A program made the translations under genes and the position numbers. Under the pieces are notes generated by a model. The model did not search any database. It was not told where the DNA came from and saw only the letters and a list, made by a program, of their open reading frames with translations. Shown here one piece after another: positions 1 through 11,239 of a stretch of DNA of 64,000 nt. This stretch comes from Ctena decussata (lineage: Eukaryota; Mollusca; Bivalvia; Lucinida; Lucinidae), in contig OZ022500.1 of the NCBI GenBank assembly GCA_963989385.1, positions 113,129,842-113,193,841 on the forward strand. Reading direction: 5' to 3'. The first letter of the stretch is position 1, and every line of letters begins with the position of its first letter.

Positions 1-230
1 TTTTTCCAACTTCGTATACATGTTGTGGACATATTGAAGATCTGCATGTGGATTTTTGATGGAGCTAAAAATAATTTTGACAGAATTACGGCCTTTTGAA
101 CTTAGTCATTTTAGGCAAATTTTTGCATTGTAGTGTATAGAGTTTGTGTAATCAAGTCCTCCCACAGTTTTCAGTGGATCTTTTTATACGCCTGTTTTGA
201 AAAAACGGACGTATTATGTCGTGGCGCTGT
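1..230 (+). repeat. Partial dispersed repeat, related to 4048-4400
   Basis: The stretch with 'gtggacatattgaagat', 'aattttgacagaattacggccttttgaacttagtca' style text recurs twice, near-tandem, at 4048-4240 and 4241-4400. No coding signal. Probably the 3' core of a CGTCC-type element cut by the window edge. Confidence 0.7.
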
Positions 231-3200
231 CTGTCCGTCCGTCTGTCTGTCCATCCGTCAGTAAACATTCTTGTACACGCCATAACTCAGTAACCATTTG
301 GGATATCTTCATGAAATTTAATAGGCATATGTATTAGGTAGGGGGAATGTGTCGCGTGTAAGAATGGTTGCTCCCCCTTCCTTAGTTTTCAAGTTATGCC
401 CCTTTGATTGTTTTTTTACCCTGCAGGTCTTAATAACTAGATAACTGTTTGGGATATCTTCACAAAACTTCAAAGCAATGTGTATGAAGTCCCAAGGATG
501 TGTCGCGCACAACAATGGTTGCTCTCCCTTGCTTTGTTTCAGAGTTACATCCCTTTTACTAGTTCTATTAGACTATTTTTGTGTATACTTATCTTATGCA
601 TCCCTTAACTCGGTAACTGTTAGGAATATCATGGTGAAACTTTAAAGCAATGTGCATGATTACAAGATGATTTAACATATAAGAATGGTTGCTCTCCCTT
701 TTTAGCTCACCTGAGCCGAAGGCTCAGAGGTGAGCTTATAGGATGGGAGTTGAGCCGTCGTCCGTCCGTGCATGCGTCCGTGGGTGCGTGGGTGCATCAA
801 CACTTTCAAACATAAATATCTCAGAGACCAGTGGGCCGATCGCAATCAAATTTATCTGAAGCATTATTTGGGTGGGGGAAGGCTGCATTAGGTTTTGGTG
901 CCAATCAGCTCAGAACTCTGGTTTCCATGGCAACAGATAGCCCCCATAGGGTTATAATGGGGAAAACGGCGTCATCACATTTTCTCGACTGTTTTTGATT
1001 AGATCCTTATCATACTTGCAGGTAATGATGCCAGTCACAAGAGCTTGGATGAGTTTGAAATTTGGCCGATTCGAGCACAGACTACGGGTTAGCTGCCCTT
1101 GAGCGTTTGAAAAAAATCCCATAGGGTTATAATGGGGAAAATAGCGTCATCACGTTTTCTCAACTGTTTTTGCTTAGATCCTTATCATACTTGCAGGTAA
1201 TGATGACATACATAAGAGCTTGGATGAATTTGAAATTTGGCCAGATTTGAGCACAGACTATGGAGTTAGCTGCCCTTGAGCGTTTGAAAAAATCCCATAG
1301 TGTTATAATGGAGAAAACAACCTCATCACATATTTTAAGAAAAACTTTGTCATCGCTCTATTGCCTACGTTTATCAACGGATTTTAAAATAACTTCACAA
1401 AAATGTAGGGCATGACAATATCTCGAGCAAGTTCGACTTTCAAGATGCTGCGCCCAAGGTCAAGGTCACTGTGGCTATTTTTAGAAAAACTTTGTCAGCG
1501 CTCCAGCACCTACATTTCTCAGCAGATTTTAAAATAACTTCACACAAATGTAGGGCATGGCAATATCTCAAGCAAGTTCGACTTTCAAAATGCTGCGCCC
1601 AAGGTCAAGGTCACTGTGGCTATTTTTAGAAAAACTTTGTCAGCGCTCTAGCACCTACATTTCTCAATGGATTTTAAAATAACTTCACACAAATGTAGGG
1701 CATGACAATATCTCGAGCAAATTTGACTTTCAGGGTGCTGTGCTCAAGGTCAAGGTCACTGTGGCTATTTTTAGAAAAACTTTGTCATCGCCCTAGCACC
1801 TTCATTTCTCCATGGATTTTGAAATAGCATGACACAAATGTAGGGTATGACAATATCTCAAGCAAGTTTGACTTTCAGGATGCTGTGCCCAAGGTCAAGG
1901 TCACTGTGGCTATTTTTAGAAAAACTTTGTCATCGCTCTAGCACCTACATTTCTCAACGGATTCTAAAATAATTTCACACAAATGTAGGGTATAACAATA
2001 TCTCGAGCAAGTTTGACTTTCAGGATGCTGCAATCAAGGTTTTTGATTAGATCCTTATCATACTTGCAGGTAATGATGACATACATAAGAGCTTGGATGA
2101 GTTCGTAATTTGGCCGGATTCGAGCACAGACTACGGAGTTAGCTGCCCTTGAGCGTTGGAAAAAAATCCCATAGTCTTATAATGGAGAAAACAAGGTCAT
2201 CACATTTTCATTTTTCATCGGATCCTCTTCATACTTGCAGGTAATGAGGATATGCTTAAAAGCTTGGATTAGTAAGCATTTCGGCTAGATCTCACTACTG
2301 ACTATGGAGTACCTGCCCTTAGCATCCAAAAAATCAATGTCGCCACTTTTTCTTGGTTTCTACTGATCCGATCCTTTTCAGACTTGCAGGTAATGAGGAA
2401 ATGCATAATATCTTAAGTTTAAATTTTGGCCAGATCAGGACAACCACTACGAAGTTAACTGCCCTTGAGAGCTCTGTCTATTGTGCTCTTGATCGGATAC
2501 TTTTTAAACTTGCATATATTAAATGAGGGCATACATAATGTTTTGGATGAGTTTAATTTTCAGCCCGATTGGACCACTGACTGTGGAGTTAGCTGCCCTT
2601 GAGCATCTTAAATATCCCTATAGGTTTACAGTGTCTCTCAGGTGAGCAATTGTTGCCCTTTGGGCTACTTGTTTATAATTTTGGAGTAACCTCCCTTTGA
2701 ATAGTCCGTCCGTAAACATTCTTTTGCGCGCAATAACTCAGTAACCATTTGGGATATCTTCATGAAATTTTATTGGCATATGTATTAGGTTGGGGGAGTG
2801 TTGTGTGTAAGAATAGTTGCTCCCCCTTCCTTAGTTTTCAAGTTATGCCCCTTTAATTGTTTTTTACTCTGCAGGTCTTGTGCGCATCATAACTAGATAA
2901 CTGTTTGGAATATCTCATAAAACTTCATAGCAATGTGTATGAAGTCCCAACGATGTGTCGCACACAACAATAGTTGCTCTCCCTTTCTTCGTTTCAGAGT
3001 TACATCTCTTTTACTAGTTCTTTTAGACTATTTTTGTGTGTACTTATCTTGTGCATCCCTTAACTCGGTAACTGTTTAGAATATCATGATGAAACTTTAA
3101 AGTAATGTGCATGATCATAAGATGATGTGTCATATATGGTCATATATAAGAATGGTTGCTCCCCCTTTCTTAATTTTGGAGTAACCTCCCTTTGAATAGT
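190..3200 (+). repeat. CGTCC-type repeat, two near-tandem copies, first split by family H
   Basis: A 5' hairpin (CGCCTGTTTTGAAAAAACGG), a tract of GTCCGTCC and a core beginning 'gtaaacattcttgtacacgccataactcag' recur at 2705-3200. The first copy is interrupted at about 700 and resumes at about 2676 ('ataattttggagtaacctcc'), as shown by the intact second copy ('ttaattttggagtaacctcc'). The intruder is the 701-2672 element. Confidence 0.75.
701..2672 (+). mobile_element. Family H element H1 (hairpin ends, tandem core)
   Basis: Begins TTTAGCTCACCTGAGCCGAAGGCTC with a GTCCGTCC tract soon after. Ends AGGTGAGCAATTG, a GCCCTTTGGGC hairpin and TACTTGTTT. The interior holds about five copies of a 145-bp unit at 1336-2040, each with CAAGGTCAAGGTCACTGTGGC. 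No transposase ORF, so non-autonomous. Architecture recalls pearl/HINE (non-autonomous Helentron) elements of bivalves; that link is an inference. Confidence 0.75.
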
Positions 3201-3224
3201 ATTTTCCGGATTTTCCATTCACTC

Positions 3225-3575
3225 CATATCTCCTTAAAGACAGGAGTGGTACTATATAAAGAGGATTAACTTCCACAGTGTCATTCCCAAGTGGCTCAAC
3301 GGTACGTAACCATAGTTGCCAAGTGTGTGCAACTATGGTTACGTACTGTTGAGCCACTTGGGTAATGTCGATATGCGAATTGAACAGAACAGAACAGAGC
3401 AGTGCCATTCTGTCTCTTGATCACAAAGTGTCAACACCTCCAGTCAGCCAATGAAATTAATATAACTGGTAATTCTGGCCCACTGATTGGTTAAATAAAT
3501 TTTCACACCTTTAGCTGTACAGGTAACTTATGCTCTTGCTGGGACCAGATCCCCGGGCAGAGAAGTCCTGTCATT
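3225..3575 (+). repeat. Family J repeat, copy 1
   Basis: Contains an inverted pair CAAGTGGCTCAACGGTACGTAACCATAG / CTATGGTTACGTACTGTTGAGCCACTTG and a downstream 170-bp arm ending 'agaagtcctgtc'. The same 340 bp occurs in reverse complement at 24749-25066, and a short piece recurs at 12426-12515. Confidence 0.8.
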
Positions 3576-4620
3576 AACCTTTTGAAATATTAGAATGAAA
3601 CTTTGTAGGAATGTGTATAATAATGAGTCAGTGTATCTTGAGCAAGAACCACAACTCTGGCTTACTTACTGAATTATCTGCTCTTGCATAAATTTCCTTA
3701 AATTAATCGTTTAGAATATTCTAACACAACTTGATGGTGATGTGCATATTGTCAAGGGAATGTATTAGAATAAAGAATGGTATAGCTAGTATATTTAGTT
3801 TATGAATTACCGCCCTTGTTTGACTTTGGCATTACTCAACTTAAGAGCCACTTCCCCTTGGAAGCTGATTTTTGGTATACTAATAGTATTTGATGTGTTA
3901 AATATTTAAATAATGTTGCCGTCATTAATTATAGAGTGGTTTCCCCTGTTTGTCTGCCGGTCTATCCTTTTGTAAACAGTCTTGTTCTTTCTGTAACTCC
4001 TTTATGACATTAAAACGAGCGTATTATGCGCCGCTTGCGAAGCCCTTGTTCAAACTTTGCATATATGCTGTAAATATATTGAAGATGTGCATGTGTGTTT
4101 TTGTTCAGCCTAGAATTAATTTTGACACAGTTATGGCCTTTTGAACTTGGTCATCCTAGGGAAATTTTTTGCATTGTAGGGTATGGAGTTTGTGTTATCA
4201 ACTTGTCCCACAGTTTTCAATGGATCTTTTTCAAACCTTGTCTACATATTGTGGACATATTTGAAGATGTGCATGAGGCATTTTGATTGATCTAGAATTA
4301 ATTTTGACAGAATTACAGCCTTTTTAACTTAGTCACTTTGGGCAATTTTTTACATGGTAGGGTATGGAGTTCATGTAATGTTTTCAATGGATTCTTTGTA
4401 GGTGCTGTATGGGTATACATGTCATGTGACAGGCGCTGCAAGGGGGCTTCATTAGTGTCTTACAGACACAATTTTCTAGTTTAATAAATAAATGCTATTT
4501 TAATAGATCTAAGGAAAAACACCTTCAGATGACAATAGGACTCGCACATATGAAAATTCAAATATTCCCTAATTTAAATGGAAGTGGTCTACACTACAAA
4601 TCCTTGTTGGTATATTTCAG
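3576..4620 (+). repeat. Decayed CGTCC-type repeat pieces
   Basis: A degenerate copy of the 190-700 repeat ('tgtctgccggtctatccttttgtaaacagtcttgttc') starts near 3945, followed by two near-tandem copies of the 1-230 text (4048-4240, 4241-4400). 4400-4620 is AT-rich intron leading to exon 1, with nothing recognised. Confidence 0.6.
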
Positions 4621-4764
4621 TGCCCTGTGAGCCAGGGACATACACTAATGGGGGAGTCTGTAGCCCCTGTCCTGAGGGGCAGTACCAGGATGAGTATGAC
4701 CAGACAGAGTGCAAACCTTGTGGTGATGAGAAGTTGTCATCCCCATCCAGGACTACCTGTGTAG
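4621..4764 (+). CDS. Exon 1: ephrin-receptor-like GCC2/GCC3 module
   Basis: Phase 1-1 exon of 144 nt between tatatttcag and gtaagaga. It reads a cysteine-rich unit beginning VPCEPGTYTNGG and ending RTTCVG, with the spacing C-x-PGTY...C-xx-CP-G-YQ...C-xx-C...C. That is the GCC2/GCC3 (TNFR/ephrin-receptor-like) pattern found in SVEP1 and related matrix proteins. It is paralogous to exon 18: both carry the YQD-Y-QT-CK core. An overlapping minus-strand frame is a shadow. First coding exon visible here; upstream DNA to position 1 is repeats. Confidence 0.88.
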   Translation, partial: CPVSQGHTLMGESVAPVLRGSTRMSMTRQSANLVVMRSCHPHPGLPV

Positions 4765-4805
4765 GTAAGAGATTATCATAAAACCCAGTGTTATTACCTG
4801 AAAAG

Positions 4806-5010
4806 TCCAGGGCCTGGTTGATTAAAACTAACAATGTCATTAATTAACGAGATGTTAAATTTTGACCTATTATATGCAAAACACTGTCATTAATGTGAGG
4901 AGCTTTTGCAGAGTAGTATAAAAGCTCCTTACAATTTTTCAGCAAAAAATGCTATCACAATCAGTTTTGTGAGTACTAGACAACTTAACAAGTCTTCAAC
5001 TTTGTGACAA
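4806..5010. repeat. Family L palindromic repeat
   Basis: Carries 'ggcctggttgattaaaactaacaatg' and the inverted words GAGGAGCTTTTGCAG / AAAGCTCCT. Related text lies at 21348-21600, 35525-35710, 35868-36105 and 36340-36415, always with 'aaaagctcct' and a 'ttgaacaact' style end. Unclassified MITE-like family. Confidence 0.6.
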
Positions 5011-5084
5011 TTTGCAGACAGGCAAGATACCACCTTCCATGGAATTCATGTTGCATAATGGTATATTATTATCTCCCACGCGAA

Positions 5085-7060
5085 GGCGAAGAAACATAGT
5101 TTTCTCCATGTCCGTCCGTCTGTCTGTCCATCCTTCCATCCGTCCGTCCTTCTGAGCAAACAAATGGGGCTAGGGTTAGGGTGTCTATAATGTATTTTAA
5201 ATGGAATTTATTCCGTAGACACTTAAAAAGATAGGATTATGTAGCTAGAAAAGGGTTTAAGTGGCTATTTTTTATAATGGAAAATGACATAAGTATACAT
5301 CCGTTAGAATGTCCTTCCGTCCGTCCAGAGCCATAACTAAGTAACTACTGGACGGAATTTCATGAAACTTAAAATAAATATATATCACTATTACGCGCTG
5401 ATGCACATGAAGTTTTTTTAGACTGGCTTTAATAGTGCATGAGTTATTGCCCTTTAATGGACTTAAAATTAATAAAATGAGTCATAACTAAGTAACCAAT
5501 TATCAAAACTTCATGAAAGTTAAACTGAATATGTATCACCATAACGCGGTTTTTATGCACATAAAGTTTTGTCAGAAGGGATCAGTAGTGCATGAGTTAT
5601 TGCCCTTGAATAAATTTCTGGTTGACCAGTTCAGCCATAACTAAGTAATCAATGAATCGAATTCTATGAAACTTATACTAAATATGTATCACCAGGGCTA
5701 CAGAAATCCGAATTTTTGTCGGTTCTGACCGAATTTGAGTTCGTACCGATTCAGATGTCAAAAGGCACGTTTTTTTTCGGTCCGAAAAAAACACATTTTG
5801 CCGATGTATAATGACATAATTACCTGGATTTTAGCCATGTGTCATATTATTAATCCAATAATCACGCACTGCTGTCAAAAGTTATCACAGATAAACAAAG
5901 TGTTGATTGTCTTGCCAAGGTGTGAACACTGATTATGTTTTTAGAAATCTTCGATAAATAGCATGTGTCACAATTTTGGCCAGCGGCGAAGGTTTTGCAC
6001 AACTCGTAATACACGCATACACATGCCGACGCACGGAAAAAGGCTGTGCAACATAAGGTTACTGTATACTTTCAACGATAGCATAAGGAAAGAATTTGAT
6101 TAGCAAAAAGAAAATTTAAACCTGACTTGATTATGTGCATGCTGGTCAGTGTTTTTTTTAGCCGACGTCATTTCTCGCGCAGAATTTTTTTTTTTTTATT
6201 CATCTGAAGGTGGTACCTTTTTGCTGCAAGTATATTCAAATTTCAAGGGAATTAACTCGAATACAGTAAAAAACATCAATCATAATACTTCGGCCAATTC
6301 CGTATACCGAAGATCAGCGAGGATGTCCGATTGGTACGGCATGTGTACTTTCACTTTCGGTCTGACTGTCTCTGCGCTTTAAAGCTCATTTTTCTCAATA
6401 AGTAAGAACATGTGGACTAAATGGCTACTTCGGCGATGATTTCCATTGTTATAACGGCGCTCCAGTGTAGTCATTAGTTTTCGTGACTATTTTGGACTGG
6501 AATACACACAGTGTAGTCAGTGTAGTCGTTAGTTTTCGTGTCTACTTTGGATTCATATGACGTCATCTGCCGTCCGGACAGATTTGGATTTCAAAATTTC
6601 TGTAGCTCTGTGTATCACCATATCGCATTGATGTATCTCATGTTTTGTCAGAATTGCTTTAGTAAGCAGTGAGTTATTGCCCTTGAATTGGTTTAAAAAC
6701 AACAAATTGTGTCTTAACTAAGTAACCAATGAATGGAATTTCATGAAACTTAAAACAATTATGTATTGTCATGACACAGCAGAGCACATTAAGTTTTGTC
6801 ATAATCGCTCTAGTAGTGATTTAATGCCCTTGAATTGATTTAAAATCCACAAATTAGCCATAACTTAGGTAGCGGTGAACAAAATTTCTTGAAACTGAAT
6901 TAAAAATAAATCATCATAGTGCAGTGATGCTGAGACAAGTGTTTAAGAACAGCATCAGCTTATGCCTCACTTATTCCAGAGTTATTGCCCTTGATTTTAT
7001 ATACAATCCACAAGTTCAGCCGTAACTAAGTAACCAGTGAACAAAATTTTATGTAACTTA
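5085..7060 (+). repeat. CGTCC-type repeat with tandem cores, split by a hAT-like element
   Basis: Starts with TCTCCCACGCGAAGGCGA and a GTCCGTCCGTCTGTCTGTCC tract, followed by repeated units of about 160-180 bp carrying 'cataactaagtaaccaatgaa...atgaaactta...atgtatcacca' and 'gagttattgcccttgaa'. The array is split at 5693-6610 by the hAT-like insertion; units continue on the far side. Confidence 0.75.
5693..6610. mobile_element. hAT-like non-autonomous DNA transposon, 918 bp
   Basis: Terminal inverted repeats CAGGGCTACAGAAAT and, at the other end in reverse complement, CAGAGCTACAGAAAT. They are flanked by an exact 8-bp duplication TGTATCAC (5685-5692 and 6611-6618). CAGRG ends and 8-bp duplications are diagnostic of hAT. 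It sits inside a tandem unit of the 5085-7060 repeat. No transposase-like ORF; longest frames (5735-5932, 6149-6382) are unremarkable. Confidence 0.88.
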
Positions 7061-7184
7061 AACTAAACCATAAACAAATCAGGGCCACTTCGGTGGGGGA
7101 TATAAATTCACCGAATTTGCTTGTTATCATATTGTATCTTACAAAGTAGTTAAAATTACTTGTGTATTTTAGACCATTGGAGAA

Positions 7185-7425
7185 AATCATAAAAGCACTC
7201 TTAATCTGTATGGGAACTCTACCATGTTTTCCCACAATATTGACAAAGAGAAACAACCTTTGGGACTTCTGCTTGCTTTCCTGGAGGGAAAACCCCTGAA
7301 GGATCAACTTTTAGAAAAGAATCTGCTCCTTGGGGAGCAAATTCTTTCCTTTATTGAGAAGGGAGGCAAATGAAAAAGGCTGATGTTCTTCCCTTGAAAG
7401 TGTACCCATTTGTCTTAAACTAGCT
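7185..7425. repeat. Family K palindromic MITE, copy near exon 2 (upstream)
   Basis: Core 'gaatctgctccttggggagcaaattctttcc' is a hairpin of the family K type, followed by 'gagaagggaggcaaatg' and 'cttcccttgaaagtgtacccattt'. Family termini read AAGGTGAATGGGTACACC and its complement. Confidence 0.7.
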
Positions 7426-7531
7426 TTTATGACACTATCCCGCTTAACATAATTTTATGAAATTCCTTGTTGTTGACCAGGTAGTGCTTATATACATGTT
7501 TTAAGTTTCTATAGCCGCAGATATTTTTCAG

Positions 7532-7690
7532 ATTCCTGCCCTCCAGGGTTTTATTCTGCCAGTGGTTATTTACCATGTACCCCATGTGCAGTGGACACCT
7601 ACTGGTCAGATGCTACACTGTGTTCACCTTGCCCTGGTACAACAAAAACAGTAGGGGTTGAAGGGGCAACTGATGACACTTTCTGCAAAG
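7532..7690 (+). CDS. Exon 2: GCC2/GCC3 module
   Basis: Phase 1-1, 159 nt, between atatttttcag and gtgaaata. There is no internal ATG, so simple ORF finding misses it. It reads SCPPGFYSASGYLPCTPC, then VDTYWSDATLC and a closing DDTFCKG. Exon 19 in the second block is exactly the same length (159 nt) and shares PAGFYS/PCxPC/VDTxWxDxxTC, so the two are duplicates. A family K palindromic repeat starts about 12 bp after the donor. Confidence 0.87.
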
Positions 7691-7702
7691 GTGAAATACT
7701 TT

Positions 7703-7925
7703 AAAGGCATATGGATACACCACTGTGCTTTGAACACTATTTAACAGGGGAGATAGTTATTACAGAATTATATTTTCTTCCCTGTAGGTGAATTCGTAGC
7801 AATTGGTGCTACTTGTAAGGAAAGAATTTACTCTCACTGGGAGCAAATTCTATCCTTTAAGAGTGGCTCCTTACAAGAAGGGAGGCAACTAATTGAGTCA
7901 GAATGATCTCCCTTGAAATTTGCAT
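7703..7925. repeat. Family K palindromic MITE, 12 bp after exon 2
   Basis: Starts AAAGGCATATGGATACACC and contains the core GAATTTACTCTCACTGGGAGCAAATTC and 'gaagggaggcaac'. It begins right after the exon 2 donor. Confidence 0.7.
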
Positions 7926-9540
7926 TTTCTGTTATTAGCATGTGAATTCTCAAGAGTAAGTTTGTCAGGGAATCAAGTTTTAGCGAGTTATTCATGACCA
8001 GGAGCTTTTGACAACTACTTAAGGATTGTAGTTTTAGCATATCAAAATTGAAAAAATTGTCATTAGAAAGCTTGGGAAAAAATGAAAATTATTTTGTGAT
8101 CATTTGAGCTGCTAATTGGCTTCCATTTACCTGTCATATCAGCGGATATACAGATAAAAACTGTAAAATTCGGGCTGTCCATTTCTTACAAAATATAGAT
8201 TCTTATGGCGTCACACACCAATAGGGTCAGTATGCTCATTCTGACCATTAGTAATATAGGCCAGTAATATACTAATCAGGAAAAGGCAAGTGGACATAAA
8301 ACTGGTCCACTGAGATGCTATTTACACATTTTTTTCAAAACAGAGCTCTAGAACAGTCAGAATGTGGGAGGTATATTGTGAGACAATTACTGTTTCTATG
8401 GGAGAGTTTATCAGATTTTTTTCCCACCAAGCTTGCATAGGTACATCTTTGGGACAATCCAGAGTTTACTGTGTTTTGGTGACCTTGACCCGATTATAAA
8501 GATCAAAAGCCAACTAAAAAATGCTAAATTTGCAGGTGTAAAGGCACTGGTGGGGGATACAAGGGGGTGGGAATGGGTGGGAGGGGTGGGACAGGGGACA
8601 TCTGTGATCTCTGAAAAACATTTCTAGTTAACCATTTGAATTCGATGCTTCTCTATAGCTGTAGATATGGTGCATATTTGATAATTCTGGGACAGGTTTT
8701 CTGATTTCTCAATTAAACAAGAAATACTTTAAAAAAAAGATAATCGGCTTAGATTAGATAGAAGTGTGTATTGTAATATATATAAGTCAGGTACATATAA
8801 GATTTCCAATTTGCTGATCAGATTGTACGGATGTGCATGTTAATATCCATATTTGTTGTTGGTGTTTGGGTTTCAATTTCAGAAATGCTGTTGAATTTTG
8901 ATTCGGGTCTGTTTGTGTTGCACATAACAATGAGGATTGGTTGGTTGACTGCCCCACGTATAACCTTAAAAGTGTCACAGTTCCAACACAATATCAACAA
9001 CTAAGCCAGCAGCAATTACTTAATTTTGTCTTTGAAATCTGTGTCAAGTTATTTTGTTGGTTTCATATTTTACATAAGAGACATAAGGGAATAAAATAAA
9101 CAGAACTACTTGGAGTTTGATCTCTTTTACAAAACTAACATAAGAGACATGACAGGCGAAATGCTCTTTGGCAAAAAGAGATTTAGACAGAAATATCTAG
9201 ATTCATCACAACACGGTATATAGGCCAACAGTCAAATGAAACTGAAAGTAGAAATAGAAAGCAAAAGTTAGCTACCTACATCAAAATCTTTGGTGTATTT
9301 ATATTGGCCAATGAAATACTTAAAATGTAGGTCAATACTGAGGTTATACGGCTAATGCCGAAAAAAACAAACTTAAGTTGAAACATTTCTTCAAGACAGT
9401 TTTGATGAGGGTTCTTTATGTATGTTTTTTTTATGGAGACTCAACAAATTTTGTAGCAGGATTATCTTCAGATGTGCTCCATATGTAGAGGTGTACTGAG
9501 GCTCAAGTCTGTCAACTTTTTCTGCTTTTAACTTTTTCAG
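7926..9540. other. Intron stretch without recognised feature
   Basis: AT-rich intronic DNA between exons 2 and 3. Only a G-rich patch is notable (8540-8600, GGGGTGGGACAGGGG type). No exon with phase-1 borders and cysteine content was found, and no repeat shared with the rest of the window. Confidence 0.5.
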
Positions 9541-9711
9541 AGGAATGCCAGCCAGGAACATGGTCAAGGACAGGTTATGAACCCTGTAACTTTTGCCCAC
9601 TGAACTTCTACCAAGATGAAAGTAATGCTGTGATGTGTAAAGAGTGTGCTAATGACAAGGTTACTGACAATACTGGCGCTACTGCTGAAGCTGATTGTGT
9701 TACATCATCTG
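9541..9711 (+). CDS. Exon 3: GCC2/GCC3 module
   Basis: Phase 1-1, 171 nt, between actttttcag and gtaagtat. It reads ECQPGTWSRTGYEPCNFC followed by PLNFYQDES and a closing AEADCVTSSG. The cysteine layout matches exons 1 and 2. Its partner in the second block is exon 20, which shares GYxPCxxCPxxFYQ and the AADC ending. The module is followed by the EGF run, the order seen in SVEP1-type proteins. Confidence 0.88.
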
Positions 9712-10003
9712 GTAAGTATGCTTGTCAATTTAGCAGGTATATTGGCAGCAGACCACTAGCAGTAACAATGTTTATCATGCTGATATGTGTTTGTGGGCAG
9801 ACACTGCCACTACTGTAAATCACTTTGTTTGGGGATTACTGAACTTTGGCAATATTGGGGGTTAAGGCAGAGAGGGATAATGTTAGTTTGACAGTATTTG
9901 ACTTTCAATGCATTTACATACCCACAGCATAACAGCGAGCTCTAGAGATTCAGAAAAAAAGAGTACCTGATGAGTATTTGAGATACTTTTCTATACTGGG
10001 CCA

Positions 10004-10081
10004 TTAAACTGTACATTGTGGCATCCCATTAGAATTGCCTCAATGAGGCGAATCTGATAGATGCCACAATGTTTAGTTTAA
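10004..10081. repeat. TTAA-bounded palindromic mini-element
   Basis: TTAAACTGTACATTGTGGCAT and its inverse ATGCCACAATGTTTAGTTTAA surround a second hairpin (GCCTCAATGAGGC). Total 78 bp including TTAA at each end. TTAA flanks suggest a piggyBac-like target, by inference. Confidence 0.65.
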
Positions 10082-10293
10082 GAGAAAAGTTAAAAATATC
10101 GTGACAAATTTACATCAACTTTTCTTTACTTTCTGGTTTATCATGAACACCAAACTTAATATGCACCAATATGTCCTTTTCTTTAAACAGCGAAAGTTAG
10201 ATACCACAGATATTAAATGTTTAAAAGTACTTGTTTGTTAGCAGGCACTGCTCACCTTTACCAGTGACAAAACACCATGTGTTTGTGTTTCAG

Positions 10294-10377
10294 AGCCAGT
10301 GTGTGATTCTGCATTCTGTAATGATCATGGTTTATGTGCTGTAAAATATCATCATCCAACATGTACATGTGATCAAG
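10294..10377 (+). CDS. Exon 4: EGF half-module (cysteines 1-5)
   Basis: Phase 1-1, 84 nt, between gtgtttcag and gtgagaat. It reads EPVCDSAFCNDHGLCAVK and then a CTCDQG end. It holds the first five EGF cysteines; the sixth comes from exon 5 (GFYGYQCE), so the intron splits the EGF domain. The partner is exon 21 (81 nt, CDDNSFCNNHGSC...CQCDEG). A 140-bp palindromic repeat begins about 10 bp past the donor. Confidence 0.86.
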
Positions 10378-10386
10378 GTGAGAATA

Positions 10387-10537
10387 CAGGGTTCGAGGTT
10401 ATAAAACTTGAGAATAATCTCAAACTCAAAATAAAGCACACTGATTGGCTGCTTTCGAGCATGTGCTCGGAAGCAGCCACTCAGTGTGCTTTATTTTGAG
10501 TTTGAGAATGTACTCAAGTTTTATAACCTCTGGGCCT
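10387..10537. repeat. GAGGTTATAAAACTT palindromic MITE, copy 1
   Basis: Near-perfect foldback: GAGGTTATAAAACTTGAGAAT at the left, and the complement at the right, with TTTGAGTTTGAGAATGTACTC and an internal AAATAAAGCACACTGATTGGCTGC arm. Starts about 10 bp after the exon 4 donor. Same terminal sequence as 13054-13300 and 40396-40681. Confidence 0.82.
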
Positions 10538-10628
10538 GTACTGATTCCACTGAACCTTTAAAATTGTCATCAGAAACAGTTGATATGTTGCATTTTCCAG
10601 AACTTTCTATGAATGCTCATGTTGCATA

Positions 10629-10812
10629 GTACAGTAGCAACTCTATGGCTCAAACAGACTTGGCACCATGAAAATAAGTTCCAGTAAAAGGTAGTTCTAG
10701 TCATCCAGGGTTAGATTCTATAGCAATTGACCTCTAGGGAGCCAGAAAAGAGTTCTAGTCATGCAGGGTTAATGAGCCATCAGGGTTTGAGCCATTGAAG
10801 TTCTACTATATT
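10629..10812. repeat. pogo/Tigger-like MITE with TA flanks
   Basis: Left end TACAGTAGCAACTCTATGGC and right end GCCATTGAAGTTCTACTATA are imperfect inverted repeats with TA at each end. The CAGTAGAAC-type end is of the Tc1/mariner-pogo kind. Confidence 0.6.
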
Positions 10813-11025
10813 TACAAAGGTTAGAAAACAGTCAGCCTGTACAGCTACATGTACTGTAATCTGAATGTCAGGATCAAAGACTGTAGGGCCACTTTTGTTT
10901 CTAACAGCTGAACAGTAGTTTCACATAATATATCAGTTTAATAACTAATATAGGGGCAAAATCATATCAATATGAAATAAAGTTTGAAAAGTTCTTGCTA
11001 ACCAAAACTATGGTACAGACTTAAC

Positions 11026-11066
11026 GGAATGATGGAACATGTACCCGGTGACACAGATGTAACACT
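11026..11066 (+). pseudogene. Degenerate duplicate of the middle of exon 5
   Basis: GGAATGATGGAACATGTACC matches exon 5 at 11146-11163 with an exact 120-bp offset. The match continues with gaps (GACACAGATGTAAC against AACACTGATGTAAC). It lies upstream of the exon 5 acceptor and lacks splice sites, so it is a local exon-fragment duplication, not a functional exon. Confidence 0.8.
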
Positions 11067-11088
11067 ATCTTAACTATTTTATTTTCAG

Positions 11089-11211
11089 GTTTCTATGGTT
11101 ACCAGTGTGAAATCTCAACTCACATTTGTGACACTGATCCCTGCTGGAATGATGGAACATGTATACCTGATAACACTGATGTAACTAATTACAACTGTTC
11201 TTGTGTTGAAG
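11089..11211 (+). CDS. Exon 5: EGF end plus start of next EGF
   Basis: Phase 1-1, 123 nt, between ttttattttcag and gtgagctt. It reads GFYGYQCEISTHICDTDP, then CWNDGTC and YNCSCVEG. The first part closes the exon 4 EGF; the rest supplies cysteines 1-5 of a second EGF closed by exon 6 (FDGLRCEID). Paralogue of exon 22, sharing CEIxTHICDTxPC. A degenerate copy of its middle (GGAATGATGGAACATGTA) lies 120 bp upstream in the intron. Confidence 0.88.
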
Positions 11212-11239
11212 GTGAGCTTGTGTATATTTATTGTGGTAG

